Source: Rostratula benghalensis (lineage: Eukaryota > Chordata > Aves > Charadriiformes > Rostratulidae). Taken from it: a stretch of 64,000 bases of DNA. A program made the translations under genes and the position numbers. This document shows, piece by piece, positions 1 to 12,500 of this stretch. The first letter of the stretch is position 1, and each line of letters opens with the position of its first letter. The stretch covers positions 236,167 through 300,166 of the forward strand of contig VXAI01000115.1 in NCBI GenBank assembly GCA_013399305.1. The letters run 5' to 3'. The notes beneath the pieces are model-generated. The model worked only from the letters and a program-made list of their open reading frames with translations, had not been told where the DNA came from and made no database searches.

Positions 1-310
1 ATAGGGGGGGGCAGGCTGGCCCCTGAGGCCTACTTGTGCCTGCTGCTGGAAATGGGGGTGGGGAGGAGGAGGAGGCTGAGGGAGTGATCTCTTCCCCCCG
101 CGCCCTGCGCTGCAGTGTTGCAAGGGGCGCAGCTGGACAGGGACCGGCCCAGCGTGGGCTGCCGGCTGCCCCGCTGGGATCGGGTACGTGCCGGGGGAAG
201 GGTGCTCCTGCCAGGGGGGAGCTTACCTCTCGCCCTCCCTATAAGAGCATTTCCCGCACGTGAGCCTGGCGGTCGGGGTGGGGTGTGGGGGGGTGTTAGG
301 GGGGCTTAGG
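1..310 (+). promoter_or_regulatory. TFDP1: TFDP1 CpG-rich promoter / 5' region (exon 1 probably inside or just upstream)
   Basis: This block is strikingly GC- and CpG-rich compared with the AT-rich sequence that follows it. It ends about 160 bases before the first recognisable TFDP1 exon (exon 2). It contains a TATA-like TATAAGA at 240-246, an E2F consensus TTTCCCGC at 251-258 and a CACGTG E-box at 257-262. Two good splice donors could end a non-coding exon 1: gtacgt at 184 and gtgagc at 260. I cannot tell which is used, or whether transcription starts upstream of the window. Assignment to TFDP1 is inferred from position and strand. Confidence 0.7.
240..262 (+). promoter_or_regulatory. TATA-like box, E2F site and E-box cluster
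   Basis: TATAAGA lies at 240-246, TTTCCCGC (matches the E2F/DP consensus TTTSSCGC) at 251-258, and CACGTG (MYC/MAX/USF-type E-box) at 257-262. The E2F site and E-box overlap by two bases. The motifs are seen directly. Binding and any role in TFDP1 transcription are inferred. Confidence 0.5.
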
Positions 311-470
311 GGGTGAATTGGTGATGATAGAAAACTTTTTTTTCTCTTAAAAACGTTTTGTTGTTTGGGTTTTTTTAAAAGTAAATTGCATTTGGGGTAT
401 TCAATAATTTCAATTGTAATCCTCCCTCCTTTCATTTGTGCAGCTAATGTTGTCTTTACTTGCTTTCTAG

Positions 471-555
471 AAAATAGCATCATTGTCTCTGTGCCCTGCA
501 GCTGTCAAGATTTTAAGAGGACTGATTTCTAGTTTTTGGTAACATGGCAAAAGAT
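471..555 (+). CDS. TFDP1: TFDP1 exon 2 (5' UTR plus first four codons)
   Basis: The exon follows acceptor ctttctag (463-470) and ends at donor gtaag (556). Positions 471-543 are 5' UTR. The ATG at 544 begins MAKD, and the exon ends in phase 0, matching exon 3. The coding part is only 12 bases, so an ORF scan cannot find it. Confidence 0.88.
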
Positions 556-3500
556 GTAAGTATATTTGTAGCACATCATATGTGGAAGCATAGCTCATAG
601 AGTATTTTTGGTTTTGTTAACAAAAGCAAACCAGGTCATGCTTTATAATAGCTGGCATTAATGAATATACAAAACTTAGTTCATGTGTATTGTACATCAA
701 GCCTAGGCTATGTTTTCCTGTGGATGTAACAGCATAGAACAGCTTCAGATCTGCAGCCATTTTTTCAGAGTAATTAATCTTGGGAATTCGGTACACTCAT
801 AAAAGCACTTGGGCCATTGGTATCATGTGTATTCACACTGAACACTAAAACAGCTTGGGTTTGAATTGGAATTTAAAAAACCCAGCAAATACTGGGTTGT
901 CGTTGACTAATGCTGTCAACTGACATCGCCTTTCTTGTGTTCAAGGTGGCATCATATATTCAAAGGAGTGAAGATGGTTGTCTCCATATGTGTTGTTTTG
1001 TCTCTGCCTACCAAGAGATCCTAGTCAGTGTCCATAAAAACAGGCTTTCGGGGCTTTCATAATTGACTTCTGTTACCATTACCATGGACCTGTGGCCTAC
1101 CTCTTGAAGAATCATATTTACTCTTTATCAATTCCAGTACTTTTTAAAAGTTAAATTGAAACAGGTTCTGCATTTAAGATGTAATTAATTGTTGATACCT
1201 AATATAATTGGGTTTTCACATTTCCTTATTGAAAATAAGATACTAGTACGTATTCAGGTTAGAAAGTGTCTCCTTCAAAAAGCCCCCCCCAAAATGGTGG
1301 CATACAAGCTAAGGAATGGTGTTACAAGTCAAGTTCTTAAACAGGAGGTTGCAATCTAATTTGTGGTTGCAGCTTTCAGATAGCAGGAATTTCCATTAAA
1401 CAGCGATTGGTTTAACTAATTGATATTGTTGAGAAATGGAGTAGTTCGGAAGCAACTGAAAAACAGCTTAATGTGCAAAGAAGCAACCAGAAATACATAG
1501 TCACTCAAAGCTTGCCTGGAAGAGATAAGGGTGACCAAGTACGTTACCGATAGCAGAGTTCAGGGGAACGAAAGGCGGTATAAGCGGGAAGAAAATGAAA
1601 GCAGAATGTTAGACCATGAGATGAAATTTAAACAGTTCAAAGTAGCTGAGGTAGCAAAGTACATTTGTTTTATACTAGCTTTGGGAGAGAGATCAACTAA
1701 GTGAAGTGCTAGCACCTGGAAATGCAGATGGATATTCTAGGGGAGCAGAATGAGAATAAAACGTTTAAGAAGGAACCTCATTTTTGAAAGATTTAGCTTA
1801 TTCTAGAAAAGAGTAGTTAAGGGAGGAATAACATGATAATAAGCTTGAAGGAGATGCTACAGACAGGAAAACAAATTTTATTCAGTCCCTTTATTACAAG
1901 AATTAATAAGGTGAACTTAGAAAAATGAAAATCTAGGTCAGGTTTTAGGGAAAATTTTAAGTGCACTTGAGCACCGGAACAAGGTAGCTAGAAAGGGTAT
2001 GAAATCTTAATTGAAGGATTGTCTAACCTGTTCTTGAAAACCTCTACACATGCTTAATCCTGCCTCAGGGAAGAAAGATGAACTGCTTACCTTTTTGCAG
2101 ACTATTACATATCCACCATTACATGATGTCTGAAATGTGTAATGCATGCTGGGAAATTTTAAAATTCCAAATCTGATTATGGGCTCTGTTAGGTTTGAAT
2201 TAAAGCTAGAAAATAGAGATTCTAATTGGTATAACACTTTTTTGATTGTCAGAAGGGAAGAGAATGATTCCCATGTTTTTTGTTCAAGATCCAAGTTCTT
2301 TCCCTAGTGAAATAATAGAACTAATCACAATAGAGAGACAGACAGTATCACTAAATTTCTGGGCACAGAATCTATGAAGACCTGCATCAGTGTACATTTA
2401 AACATTTTGACATGGAAATATTGCTGTGATTAATGGTCTGTGGTTCTGCCATGTCACCTATCAAGTGCACTAACTGACTGTGAGATGTCGTGGTGAAGAA
2501 GATGGCACAGTTGATGAATGCCCCCGCCCCTTCCTTCCCTTTTTCTCAGCGGAGCTGAGATGGCTAAACTGTGGTAAGGGCTGTGCTGCTATGATGCCAA
2601 GTCTGGCTTCAGGTGGCATTTACGTGGCCAAGTGTGCCTCAGTGTGTTGCAGCCTGGGAACTCCCAGGTGTGTGTCTCACTCTTACTCTGTGCTGCTGGG
2701 GCCCACGCTTGCTCTGGTGACACTAAAGCGGGCAGCCCTGCCGAAAAGGAAGGTGTAGAGGTTAGGCACTACACGGTAACATGTTCCTACTTAACCCCTC
2801 CTCCCACCTGACACAGGAGAGCACTTTTCCTTTTGTTGCTTTCTTCCAGCTTTTCTTATACCTCTTTTAGTTTTTATTAAAAAAAAAAAAAAAAAAAGTT
2901 TGAAGAGTCAAATACTTGTAGTTGTTTGCAAACCGAGACTTTACTGGGTAGTTGAAAAAATGGGGAGCATGATGGAGAAACCAGTAAACCCAATTAAGTG
3001 TTTTTATAAAGGATCAAATAATTAGAAAAGTACTCATCAGATAAGCTGGTAAGATAATGCTTAGGAATTATTTGACCCAAACCTAAGTTCTGTTAAATAA
3101 TAGTTCAAAAAGGTATTGCCTAATGCTTTTCAGAGTATACAATGAAGAGAAAATAAGCAACAAACCTTTTTCTTTTTCTTTTTTTTTTTTCCCCCAAATA
3201 CTTCAATTTCCTTGGCAGTGGTCAGGAAGCTTTGAGGGGGGGAATTTATATTCATACATAGCGCCTTAATTAAGAGCCTGCAGGTGGAGCTTAAAAGCAT
3301 AATCATAACTACTGTTATAGCTGGATAAGCTGAAAAATAATAATGGAAAAAGAGAAATACTAGCTTGTGAAGTCCAAAGTATCTGTAGGTATATCAATTT
3401 ATCTTTTTGAAAACTTACATAAGGGGCATGGGATCTGGAATGCAATAAATACTAAGGGGAAGAAAGGAGCAAACTAATTTTTCCATGTGATCCTGGTAAT

Positions 3501-6500
3501 AGTAATGAGTGTAGCCATTTTGGTTTTATGTAAGTGAACACTGTGTGAAGCTGAGACGCGGTGCTAACAGAATCAGCCAGATTGGCCATGGAAGATTACG
3601 TTCAATTCAGAAGGTCTTAGTTACTAGAAAGACTGTCTGTAATTTAAAGGAGCAATGGAAATAACATGTGGATGAGAGAACACCGATTGCAGTATCTCAA
3701 GGACTTGAGTACCTTGAGAGTAGGATCATTCTGTTGCTTGTCAGAGGCTGAATGACAAACTGAAGTCAGTAGAGTTGGGTACAATCTACGCTTGCACTGT
3801 ATGGGAAATGTCTTGATCTGAGACGAGGACAGTCATTACATGCAGAGTATCTCCAGAAACTCCAGCTTAGCCTGTATTCCTCTTTTTCGTTAATCAGTGT
3901 CATTCAGTAAGGCTTTGCTGAGTCTACTTTAAACTCTTAGCTTACAAATCTGTCACCTTCCAGACAGGAGCTGGAAGAGCCAAATGTATACACTGAGGTC
4001 CTCAGCTGACTTGTGCTGCTCACTGGATTCATGGGATTAATAGTTTGTGGTGGGGAGCAGAATTCCTTAAGTGAAATGGTGACCTGTCTATCCTTGGCAT
4101 GCTTAAACTAAGCAGGATGCAGCATCAAAAATAAAGGGGCAGGAATTACTAAAGCAAGAAAGTAAATTTGGCGGCTTAATTTTTTTGTCTTCCAACTCTC
4201 AGAAGACTGAGGACTAGTTGCTGGATACTTTTCTATTCAGTTATGCATTAGAATTACTTGTAAATTAAGTCAATATATACTTTTTACTATGAATCATTAA
4301 CATACCTTCCACCATTTAATTAACAGCTTCTGTAGCATGGCTGAAGATCCAACTTGTGATATGATCCTGGTAATCCTCTTCTTTCTGTTGCTGAGGCCTC
4401 TCAGGCAGCCATAAAGAATGAGAAGGTCGTGGCTCTTTAAGATCGACTGTTAAATGGAAAGAAGTAGCAGGAATCATTTGCAGGAACTTGGTCTGTTAGA
4501 GGCAATAGTCCATTGCGTGATGTTACAGCAAGTACTGGTGAGAAGAGGGCTAGACAAAGGGATTGAGCAAGATTCTTTCTGATCTCAGAGATTACATGTA
4601 TTGAAATACATAAATGAAGCCCTCTGTATGGTAGCAGTTGCTTGTGACCATTTTGGTTCTTCACCTTTATTGCGTGGACTATTTCCAGTCGTTAAAAGAA
4701 TAGTAATTGCTCATGAAGAACACACAGTTGAAAAATAATTTGGTGTTTCACAAACTTTCCAAACTGGCACTCCACTGCTAACCTTCAGAATTTCTCACAG
4801 AATAAAGTATCTTTCTTGGGAGCTGTTTGTCTGGAAAACTCATGCATTTTACCATTTCATAGGCTGCTGGCAGTGGCATTGTCTTTGGAAACACTATGTG
4901 AATTACATTGAGGCATTTTTCTTCTGATCTCTAGTTTGCATAAAACTTAGAGTATTTCTTTAGTATTTCATGGTGATTTTATTAATCTCATTGAGTAGTA
5001 GTGATGGCCCACGTATCTAAATTTGCAAAGGAAGCCTTGTGCACATGTGTAAATCTGAGCATACCACATAAGAAGTCCTGCCTGCACAAAGTTCAACACC
5101 TGACCTAACATTTCTGTTTAAGAGATCTAGCAGTATAGGGATTAAGGTTGATAGCGTAGTTTAATTGAGTATCCAGAATACGTTCAGGTATGTAGTTCAA
5201 TCCAACAAATTTATTTCACAGTATTAATAAGTATTTTACTCAAAAAAACATTTAAAAAACCCCACCAAATTAATTTCTTATGGCAACTTTACTGAATGGT
5301 CAATAACTCTGCTGGATTTGGGGAAAGAAGTAGATCAGTGTTTCTGTATAGTAATTTTGCCAGAACACCAGAAAAGTTGTACTTTGTAATAGCTTTCATG
5401 GGGTGATTTTACATCAATCTTGAGATAGTCTTTGTGGTCTGGAAGGGTTACATTTGGGTTGGATTAAAAAAAGGAGACTAATGGAAGTAGGAAAAAGGTG
5501 CATTTTGGATCTTTTTTACATGATGCACTTTCAATCTCTAGAAAGTATTGAAAAGTCTTCAAAACATTTTTTCAGACTTTTCTTAAAATATCAGCATGTG
5601 TTTTTGCTTTTATGTTTATTTTTGGTTATGTGCTGGGAATTTCAGTGATGTAGTCTAGCAAAGTTAAGTCTTTACTGGTGGGTCTCAAGGGGTTCATGCA
5701 CCTTTTTTGATATCATTTTACCTCAGCAACTTCTCAGTAGCTTGATCTATTTCTGTTCGCCTTTAGTGGGTCCTAACACATTCAGAAGTTCACAAACGGA
5801 AGATCAAATAATATTATGAAATTAGGTCTTATAAAAAGACATCTCAACCTGGGATTTCAAGTGGTGTTAACATTTATTTTTAAAATACGTGTTTTGGAAG
5901 GCAGAAGGAAAGTGATCTTTAAACTCTCCTTTTTACATTGCAACTACACAGTAAGAGGTGGGGGGCTTTTTTTTTTTTTTTTTTTTTTTTCCTTTCTCCC
6001 CCCACTCCATATGTTGGTTTGTATGTGTGAGGCAGAAAGTAGCAACTCAAAAACTCAGAAGTTGTCTGTCGGGTCACCTGTTTATTTGTGTGAATAAAGC
6101 ATTTTCCCCGTAGCCTTCAAGTGTTTAACTTTTTATTAATTGTATGTGTCAGTTGATGTTAGTGGCTTTATATATATGTGTGTGTATATATTTGTAGTAT
6201 TACTGACTAAATAACAGTGTACTAACAACATCACATGCTATATATACAGCTTTGAAAAAGTTACACTAGGAATCGCTTATTTTAGCATTTGTATTTGCTT
6301 TCCTGGATATCACTTAATGGAGATTTATTGTGGCTAATTAGAAGGGGGGGGGGAATGAGCCAATCTTTGCTAAACATTCTCTGTGTTGAAGTGGTTCTGG
6401 GACAGATAGACAACTTGATTTTAAAGGTTGACAGTGGTCCATATCCTCAAAAATGCTTCTGGCTTCTTCTCTTTTGTTAACATTACATTACATTCACTAA

Positions 6501-9500
6501 GTATCCCAGGTTACACTAACTTGCTTGAAAATCATGTGGACTGCTGTAGCCTTACAATACACTGATAAGGAGGTTGGTAAGGCAAATGGTTTTGGAATGA
6601 GCCCTATTTAACACTACTTGTTGCATTGTGCTGTATTTCTGTTGATTTGGTGCTGTTGAACAAACTGCTCAGAAGATTTGGATTGGCGGGAAAAACAAAA
6701 GTCTGTTTAGTTCAAATCAAGAATGGCACCAGGAGCTAGTTGTAGAAGTGGCTGCTACTGGTACCTCTGCATATGAGTATTTAGTTCAGGAGGACACAAA
6801 TGATGATTTTATTTTCTGATTAGTTTGTGGTAGAAGTGACAAACCAGTGCTTTGGTTCTGTTCATCCTAGGAATATCATACTCAATTTTACTTCATTCAT
6901 ACAGGTTTGCAGTTAGTTTTGGAGGTGTCAGCTTTGAATTTTGCAAGAATTGTATCACTTGGGCAAATGCATTACAGCAAGAAACAGCCCAGTGTAACAA
7001 TTTTAACTCTTGTGGTATTTTTGATCTGTGTGGCTGCTTAGACTGGACCACTGTTTGACTTGCCTTCAAAATAAATTCTTCAGCTATGATTCTATGATTT
7101 AATTTTTGTTGCATTCTAGATGTGTTGATCTGTTTATAAAAAAAACCTCCAAGAAAGCTAATGGTCTTGAGATGCTCAGCAGGAAGGAGACCATGTGTGT
7201 GTCATTCTGTATGTACTTGGGGTCCAATGTAGATGTAGTGTCAGTGGAGCCTATATTCAGACCAAAGACTGACAATGCTTAACCGAGCTACTAACTTGCA
7301 TTTAGTTTTTATCTTCACAATTCTATGTGATTCAGATCTTTAATATCTAGTGCTTTGACTATGCCTTGCTAGTTAAGGTGCTAATAATTCAGTTTATTTT
7401 TTGGAAAGCTCATTTCTATGGTGTAGCTCATTGCTGAGTAGCTGACAAACATCGTGATCTTGAAGGTGTTCCCATGAACTGAGGATGTGGTATGATCTCT
7501 GTTTCAGAAGGTGGCTACTGAGACACAGTAAAATAACATGTCTGAGAATTTTGCAGGATCAGACTCCTATAGCCTGACTTTAAAAGTTCTTTCATATTAC
7601 TTTATACAGGAAGGAATAGTTCTCACTGACTTCATTTGCAAAATGTAATGCAAATGTTTTAAATATAAGAACTTTCTTTCCTTTCCTGTAATCCTCTGCT
7701 TCATATCTTAGTTGCCTTTTAATTTCTGTAAAAATGAATTTGGGGTCCCAGGAGAAGTCACCTGCGTTTACATGATGATTCATCCCCAGAGCATGTTTGC
7801 TCTGGTCCCTGAACGAGATGAATCCAATGGGAAAAATAGTGTATTATCATCTTGTTAGAAATGACGTTTGCATATGGTAGGGGTGAAAGAAGAATTAAGG
7901 TTGTTTAAGCAGAATTATTTCTGATTATAAGCTTTTCTTTACTTTGTAGATTTGCTAATTTCCTGTTCCGTGTGTTTGTTGCTTCCTTACATTAAAGTAA
8001 GACAATCAAAATCCCCCCCTACTTTGTCAGTGAAATGGCACATAATAAAATTGCATGGCATAGGGCCTTCACATGTGTCACAGAATGGTTTGGATTGGAA
8101 GGGACCATAAAGATCATCTAGTTCCAATCCCCTGCCATGGGCTAGACACCTCCCCCTAGACTAGGTTGCCCCAAGTCTGGTCTTGAATACTTCCAGGGAT
8201 GGAGCATCTACAGCTTCCCTGGGCAGCCTGTTCCAGTGTCTCACCACCCTCACAGTAAAGAATTTCTTCCTAATATGTAATCTAAATCTCTCCTCTTTCA
8301 GTTTAAAATTGTAACCCATGTCCTGTTGTGACACTCCCTGATAGAGTCCCTCCTCATCTTTCCTTTAGGCCCGTTTTAGGTCCTGAAAGGCTGCTATAAG
8401 GTCTCCCCAGAGCCTTCTCTTTTGCGGGCTGAACAACTCCAACTCAGTGTATCTTCATAGGAGAGGTGCTCAAGCACTCTGATCATCTCTGTGGCTCTCC
8501 TCTGGACTTGCTCCAATAGGTCCATGTGCTTCTTAATGTTCTTATTATCTACTCTTAAGCAGCAAAATCAAAATATCTAGGGATTGTCATTGTGGATGGC
8601 TCAAGTTAGGTGCAGTTTGTGCAAGACGTGTGGTTGTTTGCTAGTAGGCTTTGCAAATGCCTGTAGACAGCAGAAGCATCCTCCTGATGCCTTTGACAAG
8701 CTCTAGGAGGAAATGAATTCTAATGTAGATACCTTTCCTTCCCAATTGTTCCACTTTCTGATTCTGTCTTTACTACTTCTTACCCGATTCGTTTTGAACT
8801 TCTCAGCCTGAGTCCCAGTTTATTTACTCTTTCAGTCATAGTGTCAAACAGATTATATTTGCCTTCCCAGTTCCCATGTCCTTCCCCTCACAGGGTCCAC
8901 CTTGCCCTGTTAAAGCGCTCTCTTAGGTTCTCATCGGTTCTGTTGCCTGTACTTTTGAATGACTCCTACTTTATCCACCTCAACTCTTGATGTGCCATCT
9001 TCCATCTAATTTTCTAGCTCGTTGTCTGTCTCTGGCAGTCCCAAAATAATGTGCTTGTTTTTCTGCCTGTCCCATTCTCTTTCATTCCCATTCTTTAATG
9101 TTGTACACTTGGCATACACTTCTCCTATTTTGTTGTCAAGTTCAGTGCTGTGCCTCAATCTAGGGGGCTTAATCAGTTAGCAACTGAAAATTTGTATTTG
9201 GAGAAATACCTTTTGGCAAATAGCTCTGTTTCTCTTTACCCTTTTTGCTCTTCTTTCAGCTTTTTTTCAGCAAGTGTATTTAATATGGGCTGATTAACTA
9301 GAATCAAGATGGAAGAGAGATTTCTGTGGCATAAAAGCACTCTTCTATTCCCCACATTTACCTGTGTCAGAGTGTTTGGGGGACCTTTGGTTAAACCTGA
9401 TAGACATAGCATGTGTACTTGTTCAGTCTCATTTTAGTCAAACTTCTGGATCATGCTTTTATAGGTTCCTTGTCCATCAGTCCAAATTTAGCTTGAGTCT

Positions 9501-12500
9501 TTCCTGTTTAGTTTAAAGGCTTAGTGTATAATTTAATGCCAATTTTTATTAAGAAATTGAGTTGCAAGTCTGGAAGTCTGCAGAAGAAATGATACTTTTG
9601 TTGTAAGCGTGTTGAGTTTCTAGTCCGTAACTTCAGAGGTCACAAATATTGTTCATAAGATAAGAAATTATTCTGTGATAGTCTGCACTTAAGGAATTTT
9701 TTTTCAAGAAGTGTAATTCTCTGCAGGTTTCACAGATTTTGTTTCGGATTTACTTCAGTCCTGACAAAAAGACATTTCCCAATTTATTGCCTTTCAGGTT
9801 GAGGGCACTTGTAGTGTTTTTGAGCTTCTACTTGTAAACAAAACAGAAATAGACTTCCCAGTCCTTAGGACTGCTGATGATCTCATAGCAGACCAAAGCT
9901 GACTTCAGTTGAATTTTTGATATGTTTAGCCTGATGATTGATTTATTTATTTATTTTTAGCTTAGGAGTTCTAAATTATGTGATGAGACAGAGTCTCTGG
10001 GGTCTCCACTCTAGCATATCTTCCACAGTTAAAATTATCAGATTTACTAATTTGCCCAATAGCCTTTAACAGTCTTCCTCCAGCCTGTGGAAAGGATATC
10101 TTCAGTTATTATAGTTCAGATGCTATGTTGAGTGTCATCAGGTGTTTTTTAAAATTGTTGATTTTGTTAAAATGTGAAAAGGAGAAAGGGTGTATCTGTT
10201 GCTTGCTTGTGATACTTGGAGCTTCTTTATGCAGCCATAGAAAAGTCTACGTAGCCAACATGTATCACTGAAGAGGAAAGGAATGTGAAATTGTGCAGTT
10301 GCTACACTTAAAAAGCTTTCAGAACAAAGTATTAAGAGCACATTATTATTTCAAACAGCTCTGGTGTTATCATCAAAGGAAGCAATGCATCTTGAAATTG
10401 AGAATCATGAGAAGATAAGAACAAAATGTGGAATAAAAAAATATTAGCAGGTGAAAAAAATAAAAATCAAAATACTTTGTTACAAGTAGCTTGATAACAC
10501 CAGAAAACTGTGTGTATTTTCCCATAAGAAAATAGAAGTTCCTTGATGTCTAACCTTGGCAGAAGGTTAGTTTTGCATTAGGGAAAATCAGGTACTTCTT
10601 GCTGGTGTGTGTGCTGGCATTTTTTTGTTGGTGTGGTTTTTGGGTTTTGTTTTTGGTTTTTGTTATTGTTGCTCTTTGTAAGGCTGTGACTATGATACAC
10701 CTAATGGGAACTATGGTCACATTTACCTCTGTTTTCTTTTGGGTGCTGCACTATGCTAGATAGGTTATGCAGATATAATCCTGGTCTCTCCTCTAAAATA
10801 ACCTGGCTTGAAAAACAGCGGGAATTTCTTTGAAATACACACAGGTATTTTTTGCCTAGTATTTCCATTTTAGAACAAAGACATCAGAATTTTGTATGGA
10901 ATGGAAGTTGTTTTCACTTCTCTCTTGCAAAAAGCTTGTATCTGTGACTTCCAGGAGACGCAGAGCAAGCAGTAAATTTTCATGATCTTAGAATTAAATA
11001 GTGCATCCAGAAGCGTGAAGAGCATACTGAGGCTGGAGTAGCAGAATTTTCACTAGAAATCAGTTTTCATTATGAGTGATAGTAGCTAGGGGTGCTGGTT
11101 GCTGTGGGATTTGGTAGTATTCTTTCCAAAATAGTTCTCTTGAATTCTTTCCTAGGCATGCTGTTCTGATTGAGTTGAATATTTACCAGGTATTTTAATT
11201 GTTAGAGCTGAACCTCTAAAAAGACACTGATGTGGAAAGGTGGTGGAACTGTAACCGCTGTACTCTTCATCAGTGTTGTGGTTCCTGAGGGGATTATTCT
11301 TCTTGTTCAGCGATTGCTGTTCTCTGGTTTTTCCCAAATGGCATTCTCTTCTTGAATAAATGCAGTGTTTTTCCTGGATGTTCTCTGGTTCATCAGTGAC
11401 TTGTGTGATTTCAGTCGTACAAAAACATGGTCCATGGCATGTAGGACTAACTCGACCCTTTGTAACCCTAGATTAGATTGTGTCATTTGGAATTGCATAC
11501 TGTTTTGGGTAATACTGAAGTTTTTGAGAATATTTGATACTGTGGTATGGTGGTTGGTTGGATACTTAAAATGAATCAATACACATGGTTATATTGGTGA
11601 CCATTCTAGTTAAAAAAAAAAAAAAATAGGACCAGTAAGTAATTGATAATTGGATTGCCTAATTTGCTGATTACTGAATTAATGATTTGGGTTTAATACT
11701 TGAATTTGCTGAATATCACAACCTAAATACTTGGGTTTGGTTAATCACTGTAACTGACATGAACTTGATTAAAGTTTGCTTTTGCATATTAAACTGATGA
11801 ATGGATTGAATAATTAAAAATTACTAAATTCATGTGCTTCCACAATTAGACATTATCAATGAAACCAGTCAATTTCTTGGTGGTCCACTAATCACACACT
11901 CAATACATGAAGTGTCTTTCCAGTCTCACTGGTATCTTTTTGCTTCTCATAGAAAAAAGAATTTGCAGGAATCCTAAGTACAAGCCGTCTCTTTGTGCTG
12001 TTGAATAGAAACTTGAAGTACTGCATTTAAAGAAATTATGACAATGAGACTGCACTTCCTGTGTGGTTTAACACTCTTGTGAAACTGAGGTACAATGGGA
12101 GTATAATGTAACACGCCAAAACTTGTCTTCATATAACACGTTGGATTCCGGTGTTCTGGAACACTGTACCAGAGCTACACCGTAGCTCTGATAACATCTT
12201 TGTAGGATGGCGCTAAGGACATCTTCATACATGATACTGATTTCCCATTGATGACTATACCTTGTCCGATAGTCTGTTACCCTTCTGCATTATGTGGTAA
12301 GTGCAAGTGCAATGAAGAGTTGAGCTTAGAAAATGTTCTGGTGCCTTGGAATAGGGTAGTAGAATACGTTCAAATGGACCTTTGAGTCCCTATTGTGGGC
12401 AAGATGGAGAACACCCAGTGTTTGTGTACTAGTAAGCTGTTGTACCCTCCTTAGAACAATGCGAATGCATTACTCTTTGGAGAGAAAATTAGGAGAATAA

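Noticed and set aside
36..309. Gly/Arg-rich open frames at the window start
   Set aside because: They arise from CpG-island composition. The family start codon for TFDP1 is downstream, at 544 in exon 2.
6686..6693. Second perfect E2F consensus (GCGGGAAA on + strand) in TFDP1 intron 2
   Set aside because: An 8-base motif with two degenerate positions is expected several times by chance in 64 kb. This one has no CpG island, promoter or other motif around it.
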